Source of the DNA: Schumannella sp. 10F1B-5-1
GTDB lineage: Bacteria > Actinomycetota > Actinomycetes > Actinomycetales > Microbacteriaceae
NCBI RefSeq assembly: GCF_006517535.1
Contig: NZ_VHQH01000040.1
Coordinates: 242,837 to 306,836, forward strand
Length of the DNA stretch: 64,000 nt
Direction: 5' to 3'
Part shown: positions 29,587 through 39,042 of the stretch, one piece after another
How positions within the stretch are numbered: position 1 is the first letter of the stretch
Layout of the letters: the number at the start of each line of letters is the position of its first letter
Made by a program: the position numbers and the translations under genes
The notes under the pieces: generated by a model
Database searches by the model: none
What the model was told of the DNA's origin: nothing
What the model saw: the letters and a program-made list of their open reading frames with translations, nothing else

Positions 29587-29659
29587 CCCGGTTCCACCGA
29601 TCGTCCGCCGGTTTCCCACCGGCGCTCGTGGCCGCCGCACCCCTCGCGGCCGGCTGTCC

Positions 29660-29700
29660 GGCCCGCCTCCGTCCCCCGCGGAGGCGGGCCGCCTTTCGTT
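29660..29700 (+). terminator. Terminator after LysM gene
   Basis: Perfect 12-bp stem (GGCCCGCCTCCG, 29660-29671, with 29679-29690), 7-nt loop, then GCCTTTCGTT. Its T-rich tail runs directly into the next promoter. Confidence 0.85.
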
Positions 29701-29705
29701 AGCCT
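29700..29705 (+). promoter_or_regulatory. -10 TAGCCT, 135-residue protein gene
   Basis: TAGCCT 6 nt before GTG 29712, starting on the last T of the preceding terminator tail. Confidence 0.6.
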
Positions 29706-29711
29706 GCGCTC

Positions 29712-30119
29712 GTGCCCGAGTCGCCCTCCGATCGCCGTGATCCCGACGCGCTCGATGCGGGCGACCCCGATCTCGGTGCGCTCGGTGTCGGCGACCCCGA
29801 TCCCGGTGTGCTCGATGCCGGCGAGCTCGCCCGGCTCGATGCCCTGCCGCTGGGCTGGTCGCGCATCCAGATCGCCGGAGAGCCGTGGGGTGTGACCCGC
29901 ACCGAACATGCGGGCGGCCGCTCGACGACGCTGGCCGCCGAGCGACTCGGCGGGCGCGGGTACCTGAGCGCGAACGTCTGGCGCACCGCGGCGGGCGTGC
30001 TGCTCAAGCCCTGCGAGATCCCGGCCGAGCAGGTGCACGAGTTCCTGCGCGCCCTGCCGGATTCCGGGAGCGCGACCTCGGACGACGCCAGGGCGGAGCC
30101 GCACGCGGAGCCGCTCTAG
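29712..30119 (+). CDS. Hypothetical protein with acidic Gly-Asp-Pro-Asp repeats
   Basis: 135 residues. The N-terminal 45 residues contain short imperfect repeats (LDAGDPDLGALG, VGDPDPGVLDAG). The rest (LPLGWSRIQIAGEPWGVTRTEHAGGRSTTLAAERLGG...) looks like a small folded domain with an alpha/beta character; I do not recognise the family. No signal peptide or membrane segment. The TAG stop is also the first three bases of the hisC -10 hexamer. Neighbours give no functional clue. Confidence 0.6.
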   Translation: MPESPSDRRDPDALDAGDPDLGALGVGDPDPGVLDAGELARLDALPLGWSRIQIAGEPWGVTRTEHAGGRSTTLAAERLGGRGYLSANVWRTAAGVLLKPCEIPAEQVHEFLRALPDSGSATSDDARAEPHAEPL

Positions 30120-30122
30120 ACT
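30117..30122 (+). promoter_or_regulatory. -10 TAGACT, hisC
   Basis: TAGACT 6 nt before GTG 30129; it overlaps the TAG stop codon of the preceding gene. Confidence 0.65.
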
Positions 30123-30128
30123 CGCCGG

Positions 30129-31265
30129 GTGACATCGCTCTCCGAGCTCCCGATCCGAGACGACCTGCGCGGCAAGACGCCCTATGGCGCGCCGCAGGCC
30201 AGCGTGCGCTACCAGCTCAACGTCAACGAGAACACGCATCCCGTGCCTGAAGACGTGGCGCGCCACGTGGTCGAATCGGTCGCCCGCGCCGTGCTCGGCG
30301 TCAACCGCTACCCCGACCGGGAGTTCACCGAGCTGCGCGAGCACCTCGCGGCGTACCTCGGCCACGGCATCGCTCCCGAGCAGATCTGGGCCGCGAACGG
30401 GTCGAACGAGGTGCTGCAGCACGTTCTGCAGGCTTTCGGCGGTCCGGGCCGCACGCTGCTCGGGTTCCCGCCCACCTACTCGATGCACACGATCATCGCG
30501 AGCGGCACCGGAACGCAGTGGGTCGCGGGTGAGCGCGATGCCGACTTCGAGCTGTCGCCCGAGACGGCGGCACGCCAGGTCGCCGAGCTGCAGCCCGACG
30601 TGGTCTTCCTCTGCGCCCCGAACAACCCGACGGGCACGCCGCTGGGTGTGGATGTGGTTCAGGCGGTCTACGACGCGGCGCCCGGCATCGTGCTGGTCGA
30701 CGAGGCCTACGCCGAGTTCATGCCGAAGGACCAGCCGAGCGCGCTGAGCCTGCTGCCGGGGCGCGAGCGCCTGCTGGTGTCGCGCACCATGAGCAAGGCC
30801 TTCGCCTTCGCCGGTGCCCGTGTCGGCTATCTCGCCGCGGATCCGGCGGTCATCGACGCGCTGCGCCTGGTCCGCCTGCCCTACCACCTGTCGGCGCTGA
30901 CCCAGGCGGCGGCCGTCGCGGCTCTCGAGCACGCGCCGACCATGCTCGCGATGGTCGACGACATCGCCGCCCAGCGCGACCGTCTCGTCGCCGCGCTGCC
31001 GGAGCTCGGCTACCGGCCGTATCCCTCGAGCGCCAACTTCGTCTTCTTCGGCGACGTCGACGACCCGAACGCGACCTTCGAGGCGCTCTTCGCGCGCGAC
31101 ATCCTGATCCGCGACGTCGGCATCCCGAACACGCTGCGGGTCACGGCAGGGACGGCGCAGGAGACGGACTACTTCCTCGAGCAGCTCGCGGCGCTCGGTG
31201 CCGGCGGGGCGCACGGCGCCGCGGACGGGGCGGGCGACGGCGCCTCGGTAGGATCGCAGGCATGA
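30129..31265 (+). CDS. hisC: Histidinol-phosphate aminotransferase
   Basis: 378 residues. A PLP enzyme converting imidazole-acetol phosphate and glutamate to histidinol phosphate. [39 protein letters not shown] and the PLP lysine motif [18 protein letters not shown] (Lys223) are in order. Leaderless GTG start; the TGA overlaps the hisB ATG (ATGA). It begins the hisC-hisB-hisH-hisA cluster; hisD, usually first in actinobacteria, is not beside it. Confidence 0.95.
   Translation: MTSLSELPIRDDLRGKTPYGAPQASVRYQLNVNENTHPVPEDVARHVVESVARAVLGVNRYPDREFTELREHLAAYLGHGIAPEQIWAANGSNEVLQHVLQAFGGPGRTLLGFPPTYSMHTIIASGTGTQWVAGERDADFELSPETAARQVAELQPDVVFLCAPNNPTGTPLGVDVVQAVYDAAPGIVLVDEAYAEFMPKDQPSALSLLPGRERLLVSRTMSKAFAFAGARVGYLAADPAVIDALRLVRLPYHLSALTQAAAVAALEHAPTMLAMVDDIAAQRDRLVAALPELGYRPYPSSANFVFFGDVDDPNATFEALFARDILIRDVGIPNTLRVTAGTAQETDYFLEQLAALGAGGAHGAADGAGDGASVGSQA
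31249..31254 (+). promoter_or_regulatory. Possible internal -10 TAGGAT, hisB
   Basis: TAGGAT inside the 3' end of hisC, 7 nt before the hisB ATG; it could give an extra leaderless hisB transcript. Confidence 0.35.
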
Positions 31266-31867
31266 CCGCAGGCCGCACCGCGCAGCTGACCCGCACGACC
31301 AGCGAGTCGAGCATCGAGCTCTCGCTCGACCTCGACGGCACGGGTCAGTCCGACATCCACACGACGGTGCCGTTCTTCGACCACCTGCTCACCGCCTTCG
31401 CGAAGCACTCGCTGGTCGACCTGACCGTGAAGGCCACGGGTGACATCGACATCGACGTGCACCACACGGTCGAGGACACCGGCATCACGCTGGGCACGGC
31501 GATCCGTCAGGCGCTCGGCGACAAGACCGGCATCGGCCGATTCGGGGATGCGCACGTGCCGCTCGACGAGGCGCTCGCCCGCGCCGTGGTCGACGTCTCC
31601 GGCCGCCCGTACCTCGTGCACAGCGGCGAGCCCGAGGGCTTCGCGCTGCACCTCATCGGCGGTCACTTCACCGGCTCGATGATCCGCCACGTCGTCGAGG
31701 CGATCACCTTCCACGCCGGGCTCAGCGTGCACCTGACGGTGCTCGCCGGCCGCGACCCGCACCACATCGCCGAGGCGCAGTTCAAGGCCTTCGCGCGCGC
31801 GTTCCGCGAGGCCGTCGAGCCCGACCCGCGGGTCAGCGGCGTGCCCTCGACCAAGGGCGCCCTGTGA
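31262..31867 (+). CDS. hisB: Imidazoleglycerol-phosphate dehydratase
   Basis: 201 residues, the monofunctional form without the phosphatase domain. It dehydrates imidazole glycerol phosphate to imidazole acetol phosphate using a di-manganese centre; the two metal-binding repeats are visible as [13 protein letters not shown] and [16 protein letters not shown], with [12 protein letters not shown] near residue 40. It overlaps hisC and hisH by four bases on each side. Confidence 0.96.
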   Translation: MTAGRTAQLTRTTSESSIELSLDLDGTGQSDIHTTVPFFDHLLTAFAKHSLVDLTVKATGDIDIDVHHTVEDTGITLGTAIRQALGDKTGIGRFGDAHVPLDEALARAVVDVSGRPYLVHSGEPEGFALHLIGGHFTGSMIRHVVEAITFHAGLSVHLTVLAGRDPHHIAEAQFKAFARAFREAVEPDPRVSGVPSTKGAL

Positions 31868-32496
31868 CCCGACCCTCCGTCGTCGTGCTCGACTACGGCT
31901 CCGGCAACGTCCACTCCGCCGTCAAGGCGCTGGAGGCCGCCGGCGCCGACGTCGCGCTCACGGCCGATCGCACCGCGGTCATGGAGGCCGACGGCCTGCT
32001 GGTGCCGGGCGTCGGCGCCTTCGCCGCGGTCGTGGATGCGCTGCAGACGGTGCGCGGCGGCGAGCTGATCGGGCGTCGCCTGGCCGGCGGCCGACCGGTG
32101 CTCGGCATCTGCGTCGGCATGCAGGTGCTGTTCGAGAAGGGGGTCGAGCGCGGCGTCGAGCGCGAGGGCCTGGGCGAGTGGCCTGGCACGGTCGACGAGC
32201 TCGAGGCCCCGGTGCTGCCGCACATGGGCTGGAACACGGTCGAGCCCGACGTCGGCTCGGTGCTGTTCGACGGCCTCGACGACGAGCGCTTCTACTTCGT
32301 GCACTCCTATGGCGCCCGCAGCTGGGACCTCCCGCCCTCGCCCCAGCACACGAGCCCGAAGCTGACCTGGTCCGACCACGGCGGCCGCTTCCTCGCGGCC
32401 GTCGAGAACGGGCCCCTGGCCGCGACCCAGTTCCACCCCGAGAAGTCGGGGCAGGCGGGCATCCGCCTGCTGCGCAACTGGATCGACAGCCTCTGA
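31864..32496 (+). CDS. hisH: Imidazole glycerol phosphate synthase, glutaminase subunit
   Basis: 210 residues from GTG overlapping the hisB stop. A class-I glutamine amidotransferase supplying ammonia to HisF. Nucleophile Cys83 in GICVGMQ, and His191 with Glu193 in FHPEKSG complete the triad; PGVGAF near 40-45 is the oxyanion-strand region. HisF is not in this window, so the partner subunit is encoded elsewhere. Confidence 0.95.
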   Translation: MTRPSVVVLDYGSGNVHSAVKALEAAGADVALTADRTAVMEADGLLVPGVGAFAAVVDALQTVRGGELIGRRLAGGRPVLGICVGMQVLFEKGVERGVEREGLGEWPGTVDELEAPVLPHMGWNTVEPDVGSVLFDGLDDERFYFVHSYGARSWDLPPSPQHTSPKLTWSDHGGRFLAAVENGPLAATQFHPEKSGQAGIRLLRNWIDSL

Positions 32497-32560
32497 CCGA
32501 CCGACGATCGCGGCGCGCCGTCCGGGTCGCCGCCCATCCCATCCCGAGGAACCACCAGCC

Positions 32561-33307
32561 ATGACCTTCAACTCCGCCCCGCGACTCGAGCTGCTGCCCG
32601 CCGTCGACGTCGCCGACGGCAAGGCCGTGCGTCTCACCCAGGGCGAGGCCGGCAGCGAGACCGACTACGGCGACCCGGTCGAGGCGGCCGGCGCCTGGGT
32701 CGAGCAGGGCGCCGAGTGGATCCACCTGGTCGATCTGGATGCGGCATTCGGCCGCGGCGAGAACCGCGGCGTCATCAAGCGGGTCATCAAGAGCGTGCCG
32801 CGCGAGGTCAACGTCGAGCTGTCGGGCGGCATCCGCGACGATGCGAGCCTCGAGGCCGCGCTCGCGACCGGCTGCAAGCGCATCAACCTGGGCACGGCCG
32901 CGCTCGAGAACCCGGAGTGGGCGGCGCACGTGATCGCCGAATACGGCGAGGCGATCGCCGTCGGACTCGACGTGCGCGGCACGACCCTCGCGGCCCGCGG
33001 CTGGACCCGCGACGGCGGCGACCTGTGGGCCGTGCTCGATCGCCTCGAGGCGGCGGGATGCGCGCGCTACGTCGTGACCGACGTCACGAAAGACGGCACG
33101 CTGCGCGGCCCGAACCTCGAGCTGCTGCAGCAGGTGGCCGAGCGCACCGACAAGCCCGTCGTGGCATCGGGCGGCATCTCGAGCCTCGACGACATCGCCG
33201 CGCTGCGCGAGCTCGTGCCGTCGGGCGTCGAGGGCGCGATCGTGGGCAAGGCGCTCTACGCGGGCGCGTTCACGCTGGCCGAGGCGCTCGACGTCGCCGG
33301 CGCCTGA
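32561..33307 (+). CDS. priA: Phosphoribosyl isomerase A (HisA/PriA)
   Basis: 248 residues. A TIM-barrel isomerase of ProFAR in histidine synthesis; in many actinobacteria the PriA form also serves as TrpF in tryptophan synthesis. [39 protein letters not shown] and [14 protein letters not shown] fit PriA, with catalytic aspartates in the first and fourth segments. Whether it is truly bifunctional depends on whether the genome has a separate trpF. GAGGAA precedes the ATG; 64 bp separate it from hisH. Confidence 0.92.
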   Translation: MTFNSAPRLELLPAVDVADGKAVRLTQGEAGSETDYGDPVEAAGAWVEQGAEWIHLVDLDAAFGRGENRGVIKRVIKSVPREVNVELSGGIRDDASLEAALATGCKRINLGTAALENPEWAAHVIAEYGEAIAVGLDVRGTTLAARGWTRDGGDLWAVLDRLEAAGCARYVVTDVTKDGTLRGPNLELLQQVAERTDKPVVASGGISSLDDIAALRELVPSGVEGAIVGKALYAGAFTLAEALDVAGA

Positions 33308-33333
33308 GCGCGGATCGCGGAACCGGCAGCCCG

Positions 33334-34086
33334 ATGACCCCGCACGCGGATTCGGCGGGCGTGCCCTTCGAGGGGCGCGCCTTCGAGCCGAACGCGAACG
33401 CGGGTGACGACGGCAGCGCCGATCCGCGCCTGCTCGAGGCGCTGCAGCGCTTCCGCGCCCGCGAGCTGGGCGCCGCCGAGGTCATCGAGGCGCTGCGCCC
33501 GGTGCGACTGCTCGTGCCGCTGCTCGTGGAGCGCGGCGACGAGGGCGTGGGCGCACACGGTCAGCTCGTCGACAAGACGCAGGAGCTCTCGCTGGTGACG
33601 CTCGCCGGCCCCGACGGCCGCCCGGTGCTGCCGGCCTTCACCGGCGTCGCGGCGATGTCGGCGTGGAACCCGATGGCGCGCCCCGTCCCGGTCGAGGCGC
33701 GCCGCGTGGCGATCGCCGCCGGGGGAGAGGGCACCGATCGGGTCGTGCTCGACCCGACGACGCCGACGGAGTTCGGCCTGCGCCGCGGTCAGCTGGCCGC
33801 GCTCGCGCTCGACGCGCCCTGGGTCGCGGCGCACGACGACCCGGCTGTCACGGCGGCGCTCGAGGCGGCCACGGCGGCCGAGCCGGCCGTGCTGGGGGTG
33901 CGCGCTCTCGCGGGCGACCCGGATGCGCGGCTCACCGGCCCCGAACTTCTCGTCGCGGTGGCGCTGGCCGACGAGCTCGACGAGGCCGGCCGCGGGGCGG
34001 TGCTGCAGCGTCTCGGCGCGCGCTGGAGCGCGGATGCGCTGCTGAGCGAGCGCGTCGACTCGCTCGCGATCAGCGTCGTCGGCTGA
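33334..34086 (+). CDS. SseB family protein
   Basis: 250 residues. RVLVPLL-like (RLLVPLLVERG), QELSLVTLAGPDGRPVLPAFTGVAAMSAWNP and DPTTPTEFGLRRGQLAAL match the SseB N-terminal domain, a small fold of unknown function often encoded after hisA in actinobacteria. No signal or membrane segment. The gene follows hisA after 26 bp, probably in the same transcript. The in-frame reading upstream belongs to hisA on another frame and was not used. Confidence 0.8.
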   Translation: MTPHADSAGVPFEGRAFEPNANAGDDGSADPRLLEALQRFRARELGAAEVIEALRPVRLLVPLLVERGDEGVGAHGQLVDKTQELSLVTLAGPDGRPVLPAFTGVAAMSAWNPMARPVPVEARRVAIAAGGEGTDRVVLDPTTPTEFGLRRGQLAALALDAPWVAAHDDPAVTAALEAATAAEPAVLGVRALAGDPDARLTGPELLVAVALADELDEAGRGAVLQRLGARWSADALLSERVDSLAISVVG

Positions 34087-34128
34087 GCCGGTCGGTCCGC
34101 TGAGGGGCTCGGTCAGTCGGGAAGCCGG

Positions 34129-34515
34129 TCAGCTGACCGGGCCGGTCCACTTCTCTCCGGGGCCCTTGCCCACCGCATCCGGGATCGGCGACAGCTCGCG
34201 GAAGGCGAGCTGCAGCGAGCGGAGCCCGTCGCGCAGCGGGCGCGCGTGCGAGTCGGAGACCTCGGGGGCGGCGGCCGTGACGAGGCCGGCGAGCGAGGTG
34301 ATGAGCTTGCGCGCCTCGTCGAGGTCGATCTCGCTCTGCGCGTCGGGGCCGTCGCCGAGGCCGAGCTTGACCGCGGCGGCGCTCATCAGGTGCACGGCGA
34401 CCGTGTTGATCAGCTCGACCGCGGGGACCTCGGAGATGTCGCGGATCTCCTCGTCGGCGGAGTACGAGAAGCTGGTGTCGGCATCGGCCGCGGAGTCGGG
34501 GTGCGCGTCGGTCAC
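34129..34515 (-). CDS. DUF1844 protein
   Basis: 128 residues from a leaderless GTG. Core block IRDISEVPAVELINTVAVHLMSAAAVKLGL plus DLDEARKLITSLAGLV is characteristic of DUF1844, a small helical protein encoded beside infC in most actinobacteria. Function unknown. The N-terminus is acidic. It diverges from the infC operon. Confidence 0.85.
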   Translation of the reverse strand: MTDAHPDSAADADTSFSYSADEEIRDISEVPAVELINTVAVHLMSAAAVKLGLGDGPDAQSEIDLDEARKLITSLAGLVTAAAPEVSDSHARPLRDGLRSLQLAFRELSPIPDAVGKGPGEKWTGPVS

Positions 34516-34521
34516 CCGGCG

Positions 34522-34527
34522 AGCCTA
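34522..34527 (-). promoter_or_regulatory. -10 TAGGCT, DUF1844 gene
   Basis: Minus strand TAGGCT 6 nt before the GTG at 34513-34515. Confidence 0.6.
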
Positions 34528-34616
34528 GCCGCCGCCGCGACACGCGACCGGATGCGTCGGCAGCGCTCCGAGGAGGCGCTCGCCCCGGCGGCCTGGGAGA
34601 AGTCCCGCATCCCTGC

Positions 34617-34846
34617 TATCATTACCGAGGCTCCGGGGTCTCCCCGGTTCGAAAGAGGAGTTCCGCTCCCACCCGCATCGCGCTTCTGCAGAGATGCCGG
34701 GTCGTTGTCACCCCGCCGGATCCGTCCGGCAGCGCAAGGGCGGCAGGCCGCTCGCGGCCGATGAAGAGATCATTCTCCTCCTTTCGATGCGCCCCGTCCG
34801 CCTGGACGGAGCGGAGCACGCAGCATCCCGTCGTAAGGAGTTCCGC
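34617..34846 (+). promoter_or_regulatory. infC promoter and long leader
   Basis: TATCAT (34617-34622) is a good -10, giving a leader of about 215 nt before infC. Stem-loops are visible, for example CCGTCC-GCCT-GGACGG near 34795-34811 and CCGG/CCGG around 34632-34650. Such leaders often mediate feedback by IF3 or L20, but I cannot assign a known class. 34516-34846 holds no other gene. Confidence 0.55.
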
Positions 34847-35480
<634 letters not shown>

Positions 35481-35488
<8 letters not shown>

Positions 35489-35675
35489 GCAGAAGACGCA
35501 CTCGGGTGCGAAGAAGCGGTTCCGCCTCACCGGCACCGGCAAGGTCGTGAAGCAGGGCGCCGGCATGCGCCACAACCTCGAGCGCAAGTCGAGCGAGCTC
35601 ACCCGTCGCCTCAACCGCGACGTCGTCCTCGCCCCGCAGGACGCCAAGGTCATCAAGAAGCTCCTGGGCAAGTAA
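35481..35675 (+). CDS. rpmI: Ribosomal protein bL35
   Basis: 64 residues, basic, with the L35 pattern [20 protein letters not shown] and KVIKKLLGK. It overlaps infC by 8 nt and is followed by rplT after 30 bp, the universal infC-rpmI-rplT order. Confidence 0.97.
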
Positions 35676-35705
35676 GCCCGGCTACGGATTTAAGGACGAA
35701 CTGAA

Positions 35706-36092
35706 ATGGCACGTGTCAAGCGCGCAGTCAACGCCCACAAGAAGCGCCGGGTCATCCTCGAGCGCGCAGAGGGATACCGCGGTCAGCGGTCGCGCCTCTA
35801 CCGCAAGGCGAAGGAGCAGGTCACTCACTCGCTCGTCTACGCCTACCGCGACCGTCGCGCCAAGAAGGGCGAGTTCCGCCGCCTCTGGATCCAGCGCATC
35901 AACGCCGCGTCGCGCGCGAACGGCCTCACCTACAACCGTCTGATCCAGGGTCTGGGTCTGGCCGGTGTCGAGGTGGACCGTCGCATCCTCGCCGAGCTCG
36001 CCGTGAACGAGCCCGCGACCTTCGCCGCGCTCGTCGAGACCGCCAAGAAGGCGCTCCCGACCGACGTGAACGCCAAGGTCGACGCGGCCTGA
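35706..36092 (+). CDS. rplT: Ribosomal protein bL20
   Basis: 128 residues. [32 protein letters not shown] is the canonical L20 N-terminal extension that enters the 23S rRNA core; the C-terminal globular part follows. L20 is an assembly protein and autogenous repressor of its operon in several bacteria. A very strong terminator follows at 36156. Confidence 0.97.
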   Translation: MARVKRAVNAHKKRRVILERAEGYRGQRSRLYRKAKEQVTHSLVYAYRDRRAKKGEFRRLWIQRINAASRANGLTYNRLIQGLGLAGVEVDRRILAELAVNEPATFAALVETAKKALPTDVNAKVDAA

Positions 36093-36155
36093 GCTCACGC
36101 CGCAGCTGAAGATCGTCGGCCGACTCCGCTCGGCCGCTGATCGCGCCCCGCATCA

Positions 36156-36200
36156 CGAACGGCGCGCATCCCTCGAACGGGATGCGCGCCGTTCGCGTTT
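36156..36200 (+). terminator. Terminator of the infC-rpmI-rplT operon
   Basis: Perfect 17-bp stem (36156-36172 with 36179-36195), 6-nt loop, then CGTTT. The stem contains GCATCCC facing GGGATGC, an inverted pair of the motif over-represented in this window. Confidence 0.92.
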
Positions 36201-36217
36201 CCGCGCCCTGCGACCGT

Positions 36218-36223
36218 TACGAT
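36218..36223 (+). promoter_or_regulatory. -10 TACGAT, TrmH-like gene
   Basis: TACGAT 7 nt before the GTG at 36231. Confidence 0.55.
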
Positions 36224-36230
36224 TCCGAGC

Positions 36231-37040
36231 GTGATCGACAATCCCCGGTCTCCGCGGGTGCGCGCGGTGGCCAAGCTGGCCAAGCGCGGCGCCCGTGCCG
36301 ATACGGGGCTCTTCCTGCTCGAGGGGCCGCAGGCGGTCGACGAGGCGCTGCGCTACCGTCCCGAGCTGCTGGTCGAGCTGTTCGTCGCCGCCTCGGTGCG
36401 CGACCGGCTCTCCGATCTCGTCGCGCTGGCCGCGAGCCAGGGCATCGAAGCGCAGGAGGTGCGCGATACGGTGCTGGATGCGATGGCCGACACGGTCACG
36501 CCGCAGGGCGTCGTCGCGACGGCCCGTCACCTGCACACCGATCTCGACGCGGTGCTCGCCGCGGGTCCGAAGCTGGTCGCCGTGCTCGAGGAGATCCGCG
36601 ACCCGGGCAACGCCGGCACGATCATCCGCGCCGCCGATGCCGCGGGTGCCGATGCGGTGCTGATGACCGGCCGCAGCGTCGACATGTACAACCCCAAGGT
36701 CGTGCGCTCGACGACCGGGTCCCTCTTCCACCTGCCGATCGTGCAGGACCTCGAGCTCGAGCCGACGCTCGAGCGACTACGGTCGGCGGGCCTCACGGTG
36801 CTGGCCGCCGACATCGACGGCGGCGAGCTGCCCGAGCTGGGGGAGCGCCTCGCCCAGCCGACCGCCTGGCTTTTCGGCAACGAGGCGCGCGGCCTGCTCG
36901 ACGAGCACGTCGCCCTCGCCGACGCCTCGGTGCGGGTGCCGATCTACGGCCACGCCGAGTCGATGAACCTCGCGACGGCGGCCTCGGTGTGCCTCTACCA
37001 GAGCGCCTTCGCGCAGCGCGCCGGGAGCGAATCCGCCTGA
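36231..37040 (+). CDS. TrmH/SpoU family RNA 2'-O-methyltransferase
   Basis: 269 residues. The N-terminal L30e-like substrate domain (FLLEGPQAVDEAL) is followed by the SPOUT knot: EEIRDPGNAGTIIRAADAAG (motif 1), FGNEARGL (motif 2) and YGHAESMNLATAASVCLYQ (motif 3). It methylates the ribose of rRNA or tRNA; sequence alone does not give the nucleotide. It stands between rplT and the glu operon, a common actinobacterial position. Confidence 0.92.
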   Translation: MIDNPRSPRVRAVAKLAKRGARADTGLFLLEGPQAVDEALRYRPELLVELFVAASVRDRLSDLVALAASQGIEAQEVRDTVLDAMADTVTPQGVVATARHLHTDLDAVLAAGPKLVAVLEEIRDPGNAGTIIRAADAAGADAVLMTGRSVDMYNPKVVRSTTGSLFHLPIVQDLELEPTLERLRSAGLTVLAADIDGGELPELGERLAQPTAWLFGNEARGLLDEHVALADASVRVPIYGHAESMNLATAASVCLYQSAFAQRAGSESA

Positions 37041-37130
37041 GTCCGAGCTGATATCCCGCGAACGGAATCGACCGTCGGGATCGCGTATGCCGCGAGCGAT
37101 ATCGGCTTCAGGTGTTCGTTACGCCTCGGT

Positions 37131-37180
37131 TACGTTTGCGCCGCATGTTTGCCCCCTGTGAAGGGGGCGTGGTTGGGTGA
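37131..37180 (+). promoter_or_regulatory. glu operon promoter, hairpin and 11-codon upstream ORF
   Basis: TACGTT (37131-37136) is followed 8 nt later by ATG 37145, which opens MFAPCEGGVVG and stops at TGA 37178-37180, 4 nt before the gluA ATG. GCCCCC-TGTGAA-GGGGGC (37151-37168) forms a hairpin inside this small ORF. Further upstream (37047-37112) an imperfect inverted repeat built on GATATC is present. Confidence 0.45.
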
Positions 37181-37184
37181 ACGA

Positions 37185-37922
37185 ATGGATCCGCTCGTCG
37201 TCCTCGATTCCGTCAACAAGCACTACGGCGAGCTGCATGTGCTCAAGGACATCTCGATCACCGTCGGCAAGGGTGAGGTGGTCGTGATCATCGGCCCCTC
37301 CGGCTCGGGCAAGTCGACGCTGTGCCGCGCGATCAACCGCCTCGAGACGATCGACGACGGCACGATCACGATCGGCGGCACGCCGCTGCCGACCGAGGGG
37401 GCCGGGCTCGCGAAGCTGCGCGCCGACGTCGGGATGGTCTTCCAGTCGTTCAACCTCTTCGCGCACAAGACGATCCTGGAGAACGTCACCCTCGGGCCGA
37501 TCAAGGTGCGCGGCAAGAGCAAGGCCGAGGCCGACAAGCGCGCGATGGAGCTGCTCGACCGCGTCGGCGTCGCCAACCAGGCGGCGAAGCTGCCGGCCCA
37601 GCTCTCCGGCGGCCAGCAGCAGCGCGTCGCGATCGCGCGCGCTCTCGCGATGGACCCGCAGCTCATCCTGTTCGACGAGCCGACCTCGGCGCTCGACCCC
37701 GAGATGATCAACGAGGTGCTCGACACCATGGTGCAGCTCGCCAAGGAGGGCATGACGATGATCGTCGTGACCCACGAGATGGGCTTCGCCCGCAAGGCCG
37801 CCGACCGCGTCGTCTTCATGGCCGACGGCCAGATCGTCGAGGACCGCAAGCCCGAGGAGTTCTTCACGAACCCCCAGTCGGACCGCGCCAAGGACTTCCT
37901 CTCGAAGATCCTCACGCACTGA
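37185..37922 (+). CDS. gluA: Glutamate ABC transporter ATP-binding protein
   Basis: 245 residues from ATG 37185. Walker A GPSGSGKST (37-45), VFQSFNLFAHKT, signature LSGGQQQR and Walker B LILFDEPTSALDPE are those of polar amino-acid importers, close to GluA of corynebacteria. It is followed by a binding lipoprotein and two permeases in the gluABCD order. The next gene begins 148 bp downstream with its own Shine-Dalgarno sequence. Confidence 0.94.
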   Translation: MDPLVVLDSVNKHYGELHVLKDISITVGKGEVVVIIGPSGSGKSTLCRAINRLETIDDGTITIGGTPLPTEGAGLAKLRADVGMVFQSFNLFAHKTILENVTLGPIKVRGKSKAEADKRAMELLDRVGVANQAAKLPAQLSGGQQQRVAIARALAMDPQLILFDEPTSALDPEMINEVLDTMVQLAKEGMTMIVVTHEMGFARKAADRVVFMADGQIVEDRKPEEFFTNPQSDRAKDFLSKILTH

Positions 37923-38070
37923 CGCCCGCCGGCGCGTGTGCGCGCCGGCCCCCGAACGTCGCCGGCCCGACAGCGGAGCCCGCGACTGCACCACCCCCGT
38001 TCTGCGAAGGACACCCGACCAGAGACTCCGGACCGTGACCCGGTCCGCACCGAGGAGAGGAACACAGCAC

Positions 38071-38973
38071 ATGAGCAAGAAGTGGAGTGTCGCGGCCGCC
38101 GCGACGGCCGCCGTGGCGGCGCTCGCGCTCGCGGGATGCGCCCAGGGCGCCCCGCCGTCAGCCGGAGGCGCCGCCTCCGAGCCGCCGAAGGACCTGTACA
38201 CGGTCGCCGACAGCGTCGACCTGACCGGCAGCCCGACCTACGACAAGATGAAGGCGGCCGACAAGGTCGTCATCGGCGTCAAGGAGGACCAGCCGAACCT
38301 GGGCTTCCTGGATGCGGCCACGGGCGAGCGCTCGGGCTTCGACATCGAGATCGCGAAGTGGATCGCGGCCTCGCTCGGCTTCAGCGAGAAGCAGATCGAG
38401 TTCAAGGCCATCCCGAGCGCCAACCGCGAGTCGGCGATCGTGAACGGCGACATCGACTACTACGTGGGCACGTACTCGATCACGGATGCGCGCAAGCAGC
38501 AGATCGACTTCGCCGGCCCGTACTTCGTGACCGGCCAGGGCCTCCTGGTCGCCGCCGACAACGACGACATCAAGTCCGACAAGGATCTGGCCGGCAAGAC
38601 GGTCTGCTCCGCGACGGGCTCGACGCCGATCCAGAACATCAAGACGAACTACCCCGACACCAAGACGACGGAGTTCGACACGTACTCGCAGTGCGTGGAT
38701 GCGCTGAACGACGGCAGCGTCGACGCGGTCACGACCGACGAGGCGATCCTCATCGGCTACGCCGCCCAGGCGCCCGACGACCTGAAGGTCGTCGGCGAGC
38801 CGTTCAGCACCGAGAAGTACGGCGTGGGCCTGCCCAAGGGCGACGCGGCTCTGCGTCACTTCATCAACACCACCTTCACCGACGGCGGTGACGTGTGGAC
38901 CGGGATCTACGACGCGACCCTCGGTGCCTCGGGCACGAAGGTCGACCAGCCCGAGGTCGACGACTACCAGTAG
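38071..38973 (+). CDS. gluB: Glutamate-binding lipoprotein
   Basis: 300 residues. A lipoprotein signal with LALAGC (Cys23 to be lipidated) anchors it outside the membrane. The periplasmic-binding fold family 3 follows: KVVIGVKEDQPNLGFLD, GFDIEIAKWIAASLG, the RESAIVNGDIDYYVGTYSIT and KQQIDFAGPYFVTGQGLLV blocks. Substrate glutamate (possibly also aspartate) is inferred from gene order and similarity. The start has GAGGAGAGG upstream. Confidence 0.94.
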   Translation: MSKKWSVAAAATAAVAALALAGCAQGAPPSAGGAASEPPKDLYTVADSVDLTGSPTYDKMKAADKVVIGVKEDQPNLGFLDAATGERSGFDIEIAKWIAASLGFSEKQIEFKAIPSANRESAIVNGDIDYYVGTYSITDARKQQIDFAGPYFVTGQGLLVAADNDDIKSDKDLAGKTVCSATGSTPIQNIKTNYPDTKTTEFDTYSQCVDALNDGSVDAVTTDEAILIGYAAQAPDDLKVVGEPFSTEKYGVGLPKGDAALRHFINTTFTDGGDVWTGIYDATLGASGTKVDQPEVDDYQ

Positions 38974-39042
38974 TCCGACCGGACGGGGCGACGTCGATCA
39001 CGACGTCGCCCCGTCGATCCCCCTCCCGGAAGGAGTCGGCGC

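Noticed and set aside
34694..34846. ATG 34694 as the infC start
   Set aside because: The extra 51 residues are not part of IF3 proteins and there is no Shine-Dalgarno sequence; AAGGAG lies in front of ATC 34847.
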